DNA of 64,000 bases from Narthecium ossifragum (lineage: Eukaryota > Streptophyta > Magnoliopsida > Dioscoreales > Nartheciaceae). Both the position numbers and the translations under genes were made by a program. The stretch's first letter is position 1. The number at the start of each line of letters is the position of its first letter. Under the pieces are notes generated by a model, which was not told the origin of the DNA, did not search any database, and saw nothing but the letters and a program-made list of their open reading frames with translations. The stretch lies in the NCBI GenBank assembly GCA_963920575.1, contig OY986965.1, positions 3,161,072-3,225,071 on the forward strand. The letters are read 5' to 3'. Shown here one piece after another: positions 36,239 through 47,300 of the stretch.

Positions 36239-38640
36239 GATGAGGACCTATCCCTCTATCCCTGTGGCTCGTTGTAGACCGCAAGGGCAATTTGGTAAAT
36301 TGCGCCTTGTTGGTTTGTTTCACACCCGCGTGTGCACACACTGGCCTTGTCTGTGTTCATGTTTGTTTAGAATAGCTAGGGGAACCCGAGATCGGAAGAT
36401 CTGAGCTTGGGCTTGTGTTTTAGCCCAAGTTTGCCTTTCTGAGTAAAGGAGATCGATCTGGATGGCTAGGGAGATCGATCTGAAAATTTGCAAAGAAGAT
36501 CGATCTGGATTTCAGGGAGATCGATCTCGATTGCAAAGGAGATCGATCTCACATGCCTTGGAGATCGATCATGCTCGAGTCGGTGGGTTTTCTCTTTCGC
36601 GAGGACGGCCGTCGGCCGTCGCTCTCCCCTGTCAGGGAGGGAAGACTTCCCCTCCCTTTCCCCCAGCTTTTTCCCCTCTTTCCCGGCTTTCCCTTCCCCC
36701 TTTCCCCTCTTTTCTTCCCCTCCTCTTCCTCCCTTCTCCTTCTCTTCTCCTTCCTTCCTTCTCTCTTTCCCGCGGTGCTCTGTTTCTTCCCTTTATCGCC
36801 GGCGAGCTTCTTTCCCTCCGTTCTCCCTCCTCCGGCCACCAAATTGGGTGTTCTTTGGCTCGTTGGATTTGTGACAACGAGAGGAAGGCTCCTGGTGTGA
36901 TTTGGCAGCTTGTTGGCGATCAAATCGCGGGGAATCAGCCGAGGAAAGCGCAGCTAGGTAGGGTTATACCTACTGTGTTCATTTCGGGTTTTCTTGAGAT
37001 CTAGCCGTTGGATCTTGTTGATCCTTGCTTTTTTGGATTCCTTATGCCTTGTAAAATAACTGATTTAAGTTTCATGTTAATCAGTTGAGATTTGAGTAGG
37101 TTTTATGTATGATTAGTCTCGGATTTCTGGTTTTTCTGCTGTTCTTGAGAAACAGCCGGCTTGCGGCGAGTTTTCCGGCCGGCGAGTACATGATCTTGGC
37201 TTTTCATAAACATAAGAGTTGTAGAACTACTCGTTAGCTTTCCATTCCATCTTGTTTCGTTTTTTTTTCGATTTATGTACGATTTCTTATGAATTGTTTG
37301 CTGAAGGGCTGCGTTGCAGCAATTAATGGGTAAGTTAGTTTGATTAACGATTTTGATTAGCGTTTTCCCGTTAATCCAACCGTTGGATGATGATGAATTT
37401 TGGATATGTTGATCATGCTTTATACACATACTGGTAGCTAAGTTGGATCTTGAATCCGACGTCGTTTGGGCGTCGGATCGACGGGATCAATTAGCCCCTA
37501 AGTAGAGGCTTTGGGTGTTTTTGAATATAATATTATATTTCGGAATATAATATAATATTGTGTTTTGTTCATCATCGTTTTCGGGGTTGCTTCCCGTTGC
37601 AGGAGTCCGCGGTTGACGGTCGCGGTACCGTCGTAATGCCAGGACCCGCTGTGGATCGGCTGGCAGCGGTTGATGGTACCGCTGCAGCGATCCAGTAGAC
37701 TTAAATGATGCTTAACATACTGTTGCATGCCTTTCCTATTATCTGTGTATGTCATAGCATGCATTGTTGTTGTGTGCATTAGTTGCATTGGTTAGGGCGT
37801 GGGTGATCCTTGGGTCGCCGTCCCGAGGCTGGAAGCTCGGACTTAGCCCTAGGACCGGGGTTGGGTAGTTTGGACCCGGTTTGAATTGTGGTGTCCAGTC
37901 GATTTCATGATAGGCTTAGATGACTGGTACACTGGTTTCTTGATGATTGTAGAGGTCGTGTCGGCCTCGAGTCGGAGGCTGAGGTGTAGCCGGTGTTCCA
38001 CTGTGTCGACTCTTGAGTGGTGGAAACGGCCCCCTCAGCGGTGCCATTTCCCGCCTGCAGTGCCGGTTACCTGCATGTGAGTCAGCAGTGTTTGTTGAGC
38101 TTACTGTGTGCCGCTCCTATGCATCAGGGACACGCGGTGGGGTTATGGGACCCCTGTATACACCCAGATCCTACTTGAGGGCGACACTGTTGCGTTTCCC
38201 TCTTCCTTCTGTGTGACGTAGTGTAGATCCCTGCTGAGCTTAGTGCTCACTCCTACCCGGGCTACGTTTTGCAGGTGCAGGCGGCAGTACCTCTTCTGTG
38301 GCCCCTACCGGGCAGTTGGTTGGCGGTGCGGCGGCGCCAGGTGGAGTCTGGGAGGTGGCGATATTTACTGCTTTTACCCTTATGTTAGTTAGTCTCCTAC
38401 GGGAGTGGTATTGTATTTTGGATCTTCCCCTCTCCGAGGATTTGTATATTAATTACACTTGAGTTTTAAATCTGTGGTTCGAGGCTAGAATATAATATTG
38501 TTTTTTTTGGGATGCTTTTGGAGAATTGCTAGGGAGACCAATAGGTTAGAGGGAACCCTCGTCGTTCTTTTTTCCGCGTTGGTTAGGTTCCGGTTCGCGT
38601 CGCCCGGCCCGGTTGGGCTTTCGCGGGTCGGGGCGCGACA
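36239..38640 (+). repeat. 3' LTR of the Gypsy element
   Basis: A 2.40-kb copy of the 5' LTR. Extra segments relative to it are 36391-36405 (15 bases) and 36926-36959 (34 bases). Its first two bases read GA where the 5' LTR has TG. It ends GGGGCGCGACA, followed by the CGCCA target copy. The body is otherwise nearly identical, including the GATCGATC array at 36450-36575. Confidence 0.9.
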
Positions 38641-38645
38641 CGCCA

Positions 38646-38975
38646 CCTCCCCTTCAGCCGCCTCTCCCTCATCTCTCTCTCCATCTTGCGGATCTCTCTC
38701 TCCCTGACGTGCACATCGAGGGACTCGTAGTCGTTCTGCATGGTGTGGAACCGGAAGTTGAGGAAAGTGCGCATGCCGACGTTGCAGATCCGGTACCTTT
38801 AGGTCTTTCCGGCCTCCATCTCGAACAGCGGCACCTGGTCGTTGCCGGTGGCGTCCTTGCTTGTCTTGTCGTTCATGAGAACGCCGGCGGCCTTGTGCAT
38901 GCCGACGGAGGGGAAGTAGAAGAAGGAGCCGATCTGGTCCTTCACCTGGAAGTGTAGCACAAAAACAGAGCACAA
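38646..38975 (-). pseudogene. Captured multicopper oxidase (SKU5/ascorbate-oxidase-like) fragment
   Basis: On the minus strand, HFQVKDQIGSFFYFPSVGMH (from about 38960 down) matches the first cupredoxin domain of SKU5-similar/ascorbate-oxidase-like proteins. VLMNDKTSKDATGNDQVPLF, EMEAGKT, an in-frame TAA in place of an expected tyrosine codon, RYRICNVGMRTFLNFRFHTM and YESLDVHV follow. The normal sequence between MHKAAG and VLMNDK is missing, so two exons or blocks have been fused. The frame then runs into a basic low-complexity tail (REREIRKMEREMRERR). It cannot encode an oxidase. It is part of the MULE-like element's cargo, opposite in orientation to the germin-like fragment and separated from it only by the nested retrotransposon. 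Confidence 0.75.
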
Positions 38976-39164
38976 AAACAGAGCTTCCGATCGGGCTTGG
39001 GGTGGAGGGAAGAGAAAGAGTCGCGGCACCACAAGCACGAGGCGGCGATGGAGGGATCCAAGCAGTGCTGCTCGCGGTGGCATAGGGCATGGCGGCTCCG
39101 GTGGCAGCGGTGTGGACGCCGGACCTCCCCCCAACCCCCGGCCGGTGCTCCCTCTCTCCCTCCC

Positions 39165-39205
<41 letters not shown>

Positions 39206-39443
39206 TACGACAGCTTCCTCGTTGGGTGGGGAGGACGCGGTGGACTTGCCACGATGGCTGCTCTGGTGGCAGCGGTGTTCGGAGGGTCTCCCCTCGCCGT
39301 CCAACGCCGGCGGTGTTCTCTCTCCCTCATGTATCTCTCTCTCCCCACGTCAGCGAAACTAGTCCAAATAGGGCGAACTAGTCAAAATTGAGCACATGAC
39401 GTCAGCCAAACTAGTCAAAATATGCGAAACCAGTCAAAATTGA
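38976..39443. other. Right interior of the MULE-like element
   Basis: GC-rich sequence with a (CT)n run at about 39168-39201 and GGTGGCAGCGGTGT repeated near 39100 and 39266. From 39355 there are short repeats of AACTAGTCAAAATTGAGCA before the terminal repeat. Frames here are low complexity. No host gene was recognised, though more captured sequence is possible. Confidence 0.45.
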
Positions 39444-39612
39444 GCATGTGACCGGTTTGCCGTGACTCAGCCTAACGGCGTCTGCTGAGTTGGACTAAAT
39501 TGCAACATTTGGAAACTATAGGGTATGATAATGTGATTTTTAAAAATGAGGGTAGTAGAATGACAAACCCTGAAACTACATGGTATTAAAGTGTATTTTG
39601 GCCTATAATAAA

Positions 39613-40889
39613 TGACATTTAGTGCATTCTATCACACGGATAACGATGTTCGATCCAAATTGTGCTATGAGATATCATGCGATCGAGATGAAGTTACATA
39701 GAAGGAAGTAGTGGTGGGTGGTGGTTATCGAATGGTTAGGAGAGTAAGAGGGGAGTCGTGAGGGATGATGGTTACTAGTGTTAGATGACACTAGGGCCCA
39801 CCAAGTATAAGATATATATCAGACATGAAGATAAAATTGCATCTTTGGAAATGAGCAAAGAGTGTGCATCCTGCCAATCATAGCTGGTGCTGATGTGTCA
39901 TAAGCTAAGCTGATGATGTGGTATGGTATGCCCATTAAATTGTCAAGTCAGGTCAAAACATAATGTATGTTATTATATTATATCTATTATATAAGATCCG
40001 GTGTTACCTATTAGACGGATAGGGATGTCCGATTCAAATTAAATCTAGATATATCATACAATCATGATGAAGGCGCGTGGAAGGGAATAGTGAAGGGTGG
40101 TGGTTAATGGGTGGTTAAAAAAGAGAGAGAGGAGCATGTGGTAGTTATCCGTGCCCGGTGGCACGAGGGTCCCACTTAATCATTCTTATATGGAGTCATA
40201 ATTATAAAATAGCCTTTGATTGTCCTATGTGGATCCTACATGACAGGCTTAGTTCTATGTGGAGCCTACGTGGAGGGGAAGTTAGTGGGGGAGGTGATTA
40301 ATGGGGATGAGGGGGAAGTTAACATTAAAGTTAGTAGGGGTTAGTGGAGGAGGGGGTTAAGGGATGGGTGATTACCATGCCAGGTGATAAGGGGGTCCGC
40401 TAGTCTATTATATAATATCCGATGCATCCTATCAGACGAATAGGAATGTCCGATCTAGGTTAAGTCCGGATATATCAGACGATCAAGATGAAGCCATATG
40501 GAAGGTGATGGTTACCGAATTACTAGGAGAGATGATGATTAGTGGGGTGGTGGTTATCCGGGTGGCTGGGAGGTCCCGCGCTAGTGATATTATATTTTCA
40601 ACTTCCCCTCCCAATAAAGACTTTAATTCTTTACGCGGCGACTCTGGCTGCTGCCTCGAAGCGTGGGGTGGGGGAGCATCAGGTATGTGACGTCCACGTG
40701 GCTCGGGGAGCATCAGGTAGATGACGTGGCGCACACCACGTCGGACGTAAAAGCGAGCAACTCCTAGGCGTGCGGAGATGCAAGAATCCTTCTCGCCTAA
40801 CGCCCCGCCCTATCTTATCTTGCTCTGAATCGAGATCTCTCTTCCAAATCCAGGGCTAGGGTTTCACCTCGAGATGAGAAAGGAAGACG
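39613..40889. repeat. Three diverged copies of a ~420-bp repeat
   Basis: Three units start near 39625, 40010 and 40430, each with a TATAAKATCCGRTG...TATCAGACGGATAGGRATGTCCGATC-like core, then CGATCGAGATGAAG and a GGTGGTGGTTA block. A fourth partial copy is at about 53760-53880. They look like tandem or nested copies of a small non-autonomous element. The end of the stretch (about 40700-40889) is probably the old promoter and leader of the histone pseudogene. No gene is seen. Confidence 0.5.
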
Positions 40890-41157
40890 ATGAGTTCCTT
40901 GGTCGCATCGAGGACGACGAACGTAGCAAAGGCCGGATGGTTCCTCCTCGAGTATCTCGCCGTCGAGGTACTACTTCGTCCATCTCCATATCCATTTCTG
41001 AATTTAGGGTATCGTAGATTTGCCGATCGATTAGAGCGGGCGGTGGAATTTTGTGTTACATAATGCTTTGGTTTTGGAGCTGGGTGGGGAATGTTGCGAG
41101 GGATACAAAGAAAATTGGATCGTACGTACCTCGGCACATGTAGCATTTCATTGTGAA
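40890..41157 (+). pseudogene. Histone H2A pseudogene (intron retained)
   Basis: Begins ATGAGTTCCTTGGTCGC like the start of the H2A.X gene at 56513, with a similar leader. After about 16 codons most of the first exon is deleted, joining to FLLEYLAVE (40942-40967). The intron (40968-41070) still resembles that of the 56513 copy (GATCGATTARAGC), but the acceptor AG has become TG. Exon 2 homology (TTTTGGAGCTGGGTGGGGAA to CCTCGGCACAT) runs to about 41150 with a small deletion and a stop. Retained intron sequence shows duplication at DNA level, not retroposition. Confidence 0.85.
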
Positions 41158-41355
41158 TCTTTTCATTTTTCTTAAGCTTGAGATGGGTCTATTCAAAATG
41201 TTTGTCAAGAAAAAAATGTGGTTCCAAGAAATTTAGATAGTTTGCAAAAAGATTGGATTCGTTACTTCTGTAACAGATGGGAATACTTTCATCAGGAATC
41301 ACAATGCCGTAAGATGTTTCCCACATTCTTTTTTTACTTTTTGTTTGAAGAAACA

Positions 41356-44300
41356 TTACCTTCTTTGGAAATTGAATTTCCCAATACAATAAGCGAAAAG
41401 GGAAGCAAAGATAAACGGGTAAGCAAGAAGCATAACAGCGACCATCCATAGCCGATCCCGATGAAAGCCAAAGTAGTCGTGTAAAAATGCAGAAACTGAT
41501 TTGGTTTCTCCAAAAACTGATAGTGTCTTCTCGATATCTCCGTATTGGGAGGTTAAGAGCCCATTTAATGTCCAAGACATGGGGTTGGTATAGTAAAGCC
41601 ACCTCCACCACATTGGGATTTGCTGTAAGAAAACACAAGGTCAGTTAAGTAGTGTGTGAATGGCTTTCAGGCACATTTGTTGACTATTTAGTACGAAGGA
41701 TATTATAACACCGAGGGTAAATCTTTCTATAACGTCTTTCATAAATTTTTAGTTCTTGAAAGTGTCGAATATGGTATCTTTTTTTGTAAAGTAGTGAATT
41801 AACGTTCAAAATTTTGTGATGTCAAATATGGATATCAAACACCTCATGCCTTAAACTAATCTTCTTTAGGTCAATAGGGGAAGTAGAAAGGAAGACTTAC
41901 CGGACCGGGTACAATGAAGCCCGCAAATAAGTTCAATATTTGGAAGGAAAAAGATACTAGAATTGAGGCCACTTGAGCACTTGGGGTCAAGGCAGTTAAC
42001 AGCATTCCCATGTAAACGGAGGAAAGCAATGTGCAAAACATGGTGTAAAAGAACCAGATGAGCTTGTAAGCAGACCAATAGTAGCCAATCGCTGGATATG
42101 CTATGATGAGAAATAAAGCTACTAGGAGGATTACATAAGGGATCTCAATGACCACCTGGAATAATGGAGAAAAAAACGTGCCAGTTAGGAATTACAAATT
42201 CACAGGGAGCGAGAGGGAGGGAGAGGGAGAGGGAGAGGGAGAGGGAGAGGGGGGAGCTAACATAAAGAAGATAGTTGTCAGACCTGTGCAAATGAATAGG
42301 CCCACGGAGAATACATTCCTGCGAACTTTTCCCTGTAGACAATGGAGCGTTCGGTCGCTATGAGTGGAATAACTGATGCAGAATTGCTTTTCCCTATGAC
42401 AATAGTTGCAATATACATTGATCCAAGGATTGTGAACAGACTTTGTTGGTTGTCACTGCATTTAGAAAATGTTTACATTTAAGTATTTCCAGTCCTATAT
42501 GTAAGTGCAAGGAGCCAAAACCAAGCATAAATTGTAGCGAAGTTTTGAAATCATGAAATTTGATGTTGGCAACTATAAATTTTGTGTTAAAAGCTTTTGG
42601 CCTTATTCGATAATGCATCTATTTAGTATCCTAATAATTTTGGACTAGTTGATTTTTCTTGACTTACATTTGGCTTTAATATGGTGCATCCCAATGGTTG
42701 TGGATGCTGATGACGTTTCTATGAGTAGTCGTCATTCTTCACGCACTTTTTAAATGGTTGTCTCTATTCTCCTATGTTTTCATAGAGTCCTCCAGAATCC
42801 AGGCTTCTATGTGCCTTGGACCTAGTCTGTGGAGATAGGGTCCATTCTAAAGATACACTAGGAGAAATCATTATCATCTCAATCGATCTTTTTTTAATGC
42901 TCTGAACTAGTTTTGGAGTTAGAATAAGATCGCAATAGCATGAATTTTGTTTTTACTCTAAGTTCTATGTCCATAAAGCAAGTATGTGTTCCAATGTGAA
43001 AGAAAAGACTGGTCTTGATTCATATGACTAGTCAGAGGAGGACTTCCTTTGTCTATGATTCCCAAAGTCAAAAATATTTCAGATTGCCTAGTTTCAAAGT
43101 GTTGGGTATGTGGATGTTAGGAAGGCAAATGTGATGTTTAGCTGTATTGTGAATAGCTTCTGTCTTTTTGGGTATTGGGGCTACTGGATTATTTGACGCT
43201 ACTAAATTTCAGCCATAATGTTAGTAGTTCTACTCGTCATAAGGATAATGTGTACTTGAAGGTATACCGGGGACTTACAGTGTTCGTCCATGCTTCCAGA
43301 AAAGTACTCCGAATACTATAGCAGAATAAAGCATACATATTATGCGCGGCAAAAGATATGATGGACTTCTCCAGTATGACAAGTATTGTTTCCACAGACA
43401 AGCTGTAAATTGTCCCCAGCCGCCTTGTGCATAAATAGTTGGGAAACTCAAATCCTTTGAACCAGGTGGTGGTGTGCTCAACTGTTTTGTGAGCTCTATG
43501 TTGTCCCTGTATGAAAAATATCATAAGCTAGCTAGTAAATAGAACCTCAGTTTAATGTTGAGATCTGGGGGTGCATATGAGTAGATATACCTATATAGTG
43601 ATGACTCTTTGTAAATATGTGCAAAATCTACACCAATTTGCACCTCGACAGATTCAGAGGTAACCTCTAACATCCATGTTACTGGATTGTAATTATGTTT
43701 AATCTTTGGAACACCAGAAATACCCTGTGAACAAAGGAGCTGATCATCATTACCAACCGAGTCACACTCATGTAAGCATGTAAGGATGAAACATTGGATG
43801 TCCGAGATAATAATTTTTGGTCCTAGAAAGAATCATAGGCTGCATATATAGATGAACGCTACTTCCATTTTAATGGAAGAAATCATGAGTGCTAGAGGAA
43901 CTGTTGAGTTAAAGCACATTGGAACTGTGAGACACTCTAACCACTCAACCCAAAAGCTTAAGCATTTGGGAAAGGGAGAGTTAATGGGTATATAGTCTAA
44001 CACGCCCCCTCACGTATGGCACGACTCTTCATACGTGAATATTGAATTTAAGGAACGGCTGAGGCGACTATTGGAGGGAGTAAGGTTTGAACCAAGACTT
44101 TTGCTTTGATATCACGTGAGACACTTTAACCACTCAACCCAAAAGCTTAAGCCTTTGGGAAAGGGAAATTATTAGGTATATAGTCTAACAGGAACAGTAT
44201 AATTTCTTGGACATGTTGTCCTATTATTCATTTTAAAGTGATAAGGAGAAGCTTAAATATCTATTTCCTGAGCTCATGAGGTGGTATGGCAATATCTTGG

Positions 44301-47300
44301 CCAATGCAGTACTTTGATTCATGAAATTCAGACAATTAGTGTGTTGATTCGACATATTTTGGTTAAACCTTGTCTAAATCAGGGTTAACAAAACCAAAAT
44401 CTCCAGAAGCAACTTTGCACTAGATTCAGTGCTAAATCCAGACATATAATCATTAGAATACTTACCTCAAAATACTCAATAACTTTGCATGATTGCTGAC
44501 CTAGTGGTCCAGAATATATTAATTTTCCTCCCCTTTTCATTAATATTAGCTGCAAGAAGTGAAGATGTGTCAATCAAAATAGACTGGCAAAGACGAAAAG
44601 GCTTATAAATACTAAATAAGAGGGAAATATTTATAGCTGAGGCATATTGCAAGCGTGTTGATGGTGATCATGTTAATGTTAAGAAGTGGAATTTGCCCAA
44701 ACTAGACAAGTTGGGTTAGTGAAATGGCATCATATACAAGAAGGTGCTTTCATCTATTTATTAGCATATTCATGGCTTTGAAACAGGTGTTTTGAAAAGA
44801 AAAAGATGCATGGAAATGTAAGGTTAGTGGGTTACAAGACCAAAAAGGGAAAGCATGACACAGTTGATGGAAATAAGTATGTCTTGGTTCATTTAGGCAC
44901 CAAGATCTGCATTTCAGCCTTGTTAGATTTTGTTCTTTCAGATCTATGCTTTCTGGATTCCTATTGTCACATGACCAACCAAATGATTAAAAGTATCTGC
45001 AGGATGAAAAGATTCTTTTTGTCAGGATTCTGTATTCATAAGCTATTAGAATATCTCATTGTCGGTGCAGCTATGTAGATAGTCAAGCTACATGCCTCCT
45101 GTATTAATATAGCACTCATAACTTTATGTAGGTTTTTTATATTTCAAAAACAGATGTAAGAGTTCTTTGAGCAAAGAGTACAATATAATGGCCATGCACC
45201 GAGATTCTCACCTTGCAGTACTTTAGAAAAACGGATAATGTCATTGGACATTTGGACATAGCAATAACTTAATAAAGGCATTGGAAGATAATAGCGACAG
45301 CCTTTGATCTTATGTGATACAGGTAAGCTTAATTCCTTGTAAAACTCCTACGTGTAATTTTGGCCTTTTCCAGTTGTTGCATTTTATGAAATTAGCAAGA
45401 TACTTACTTTTACTGAGTTTTCTTTTACCTCATCGAATGCCTCAAATATGTCGATGCTAGGCTGGTGGATAGTGCAAACCACTGTTCTTCCGGTCTCTGC
45501 GATATTTTTCACTGCACGCATGACGATCGCAGCTGCTCGAGCATCTAGACCAGATGTTGGTTCATCCATAAATATTATGGAAGGATTGGAAACAAGCTCC
45601 ACTGCAATCGTTAGACGCTTCCGTTGCTCAGTCGATAGTCCACTTATACCAGGTATCCCGACCAAAGAATCTCTGATTCCATCAAGTTCAATTGTCTGAA
45701 GGACTTCTTCTATAAATTCCTGCATATCATACAAACTGATAAGTTGTTTAATTGACTCCGGAAATTATTCATAGAACCCAAATTGTAGAGAGTGAAGTAT
45801 TTGACGAATGTATCCTACATTTCTAGTTTTGGAATTGACTTCTGAAGGTAGCCGCAGCCATGCAGAATAGATGATAGATTCTTCTACTGTAATCTGTGGA
45901 GAGTGTATGTCCATTTGCTCACAATAACCAGATATTCTGGCGAATGTTTCCTGCACCTTTTGGAATCCACCAACTCTTATATCCCCTTCTATATATCCAG
46001 CAGTTTTTCTTCCAGAGAGGACATCCAACAGAGTAGTTTTCCCTGCACCACTAACACCCATCAATGCTGAGAGAATACCGGGTCGAAATACACCAGCGAT
46101 GTCGTCGAGTAATTGGAGCCTTTTCTGCTTAGAACCTTGCCTTTTCATCTCCTATATCATAGAATTAGGTCAATTAACAACACCCTGACTAGAAATAAAA
46201 AAAGGGTGTGTTAATGTTACTTATAATTGCTTACTTGGGGGGTATCAACATAATACTGAACATCTCGAAAAGCAAGTGTGAGCGGTTGAAAAGGTAGTGC
46301 CATTCTCCCTGCAATGCCACAACCATGAGTGCAGTTTATTTTGCTTTCCAACTATTAGAGTATGTATAATTTTCTATAGTTTTGTCTTCAGGAATTATTG
46401 TCAAAGTAGTCTTCAGAGCACTTTTAGTACCTTTCGCACTTCTAGCTGATGTGATTATGGACTTGTCCCTTTTGCTTGTAGGAGATGCAATTGCGCAATC
46501 CTTCTTTGACTTTGATTGATTTTGACGATCTTCTCCTCCTTGTATCCGAGCCAACTTCTCCTGTGAGATAATTGCGCGAGACATCCCAATGCCTGTGATT
46601 GCACGGTTGTTGATATTTGAGAGTAGAGGTGAGAATAAGGTGCGGATTTTTGTCAATTTCAGCTTGAGAAATGCACTTACGTTTTCCAAATGTCAAAGCA
46701 AAAGTAAATGCCAGGTTGAAGAGTATAATATATCCTAACAAGGCCCCGATTGATATCCAATAAAAGTACTCGTTGTAGTCTAGTGCACGGCTTATCAAGG
46801 CTTGTTGGCCAATTGTGGTGTTTCCGAACGAAATCTGTAGTTATGCGAGTCATTATCAATAAAGTTAGACGAATGTACCAGTTTAGTTCTCTTGATGAAT
46901 AAATATTTGAGAGTTCTAGAGCTATTTCCTTCTACCTTCTGCCATCGTGGTGCATGAAATTCATTAACAGCTAATCCTATCTCCGCATATGTCAATGGTG
47001 ATAGCCAGAATCCCCACTTTAGCCAGCCTGGTATAGAAGCTGTAGGAAGAGACACATTTAGTACTTATTTCTTGCTAGCATGACCCAATTGAATGAAAAG
47101 CTAAACCAATGAGGCTTACATTGTGGAATAATGAAGCCACCAAATACTAACATTGTTAGTGTACTCATGCTACTACTAGCTGAAGAAGTCACTAATTTTT
47201 GGAAGTATGCAGCAAGGAAACGGTATATAGATAGTGCCGTCTGATGAAGAAGAAAGAAAAGTAGCATTTGGCGGAAGAACCTATAAGAGCAGAATTATCT

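Larger units (their letters stand above)
28937..38640 (+). mobile_element. Ty3/Gypsy LTR retrotransposon (Tekay/Del-like), complete but defective
   Basis: A 9.7-kb element with 2.35-2.40-kb LTRs, a tRNA-Met primer site, gag-protease-RT-RNase H-integrase order and a purine-rich tract (AAGGGTAATAGGA) just before the 3' LTR. The 5-base CGCCA flanks it at 28932-28936 and 38641-38645. Long LTRs, pol order and a chromodomain-like C terminus point to a chromovirus of the Tekay/Del type. That is inference from family features. The two LTRs differ at about 30 positions by my count plus two indels, roughly 1.3 percent, so insertion was fairly recent. Coding capacity is broken in three places. It sits inside the MULE-like element. 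Confidence 0.92.
28130..39603. mobile_element. Pack-MULE-like element, interrupted by a retrotransposon
   Basis: Left terminal inverted repeat 28130-28288, right 39444-39603. Both start GGYCAAAATACACTTTAATA and run through GTTTCAGGGTTTGTCATTCT, AAAATCACATTATCATACCC to AAACCGGTCAC. The 9-base TATAATAAA flanks both sides (28121-28129 and 39604-39612), the hallmark of Mutator-like transposition. Removing the nested Gypsy element (28937-38640 and one 5-base duplication) leaves an element of about 1.8 kb. It encodes no transposase. Its interior carries the start of a germin-like gene and, in opposite orientation, part of a multicopper-oxidase gene, plus GC-rich CT-repeat sequence. This is what a Pack-MULE looks like. 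Confidence 0.85.

Noticed and set aside
36385..36410. AGATCGGAAGA string resembling a sequencing-adapter start
   Set aside because: Only the first 11 bases agree, the following bases differ, and it sits within continuous LTR sequence with a natural GATC context. It is treated as one of the LTR indels, not contamination.
44806..45078. Open frame of 90 codons on the plus strand
   Set aside because: It lies within intron 19 of the ABCG gene, antisense, with AT-rich composition and no recognisable domain.
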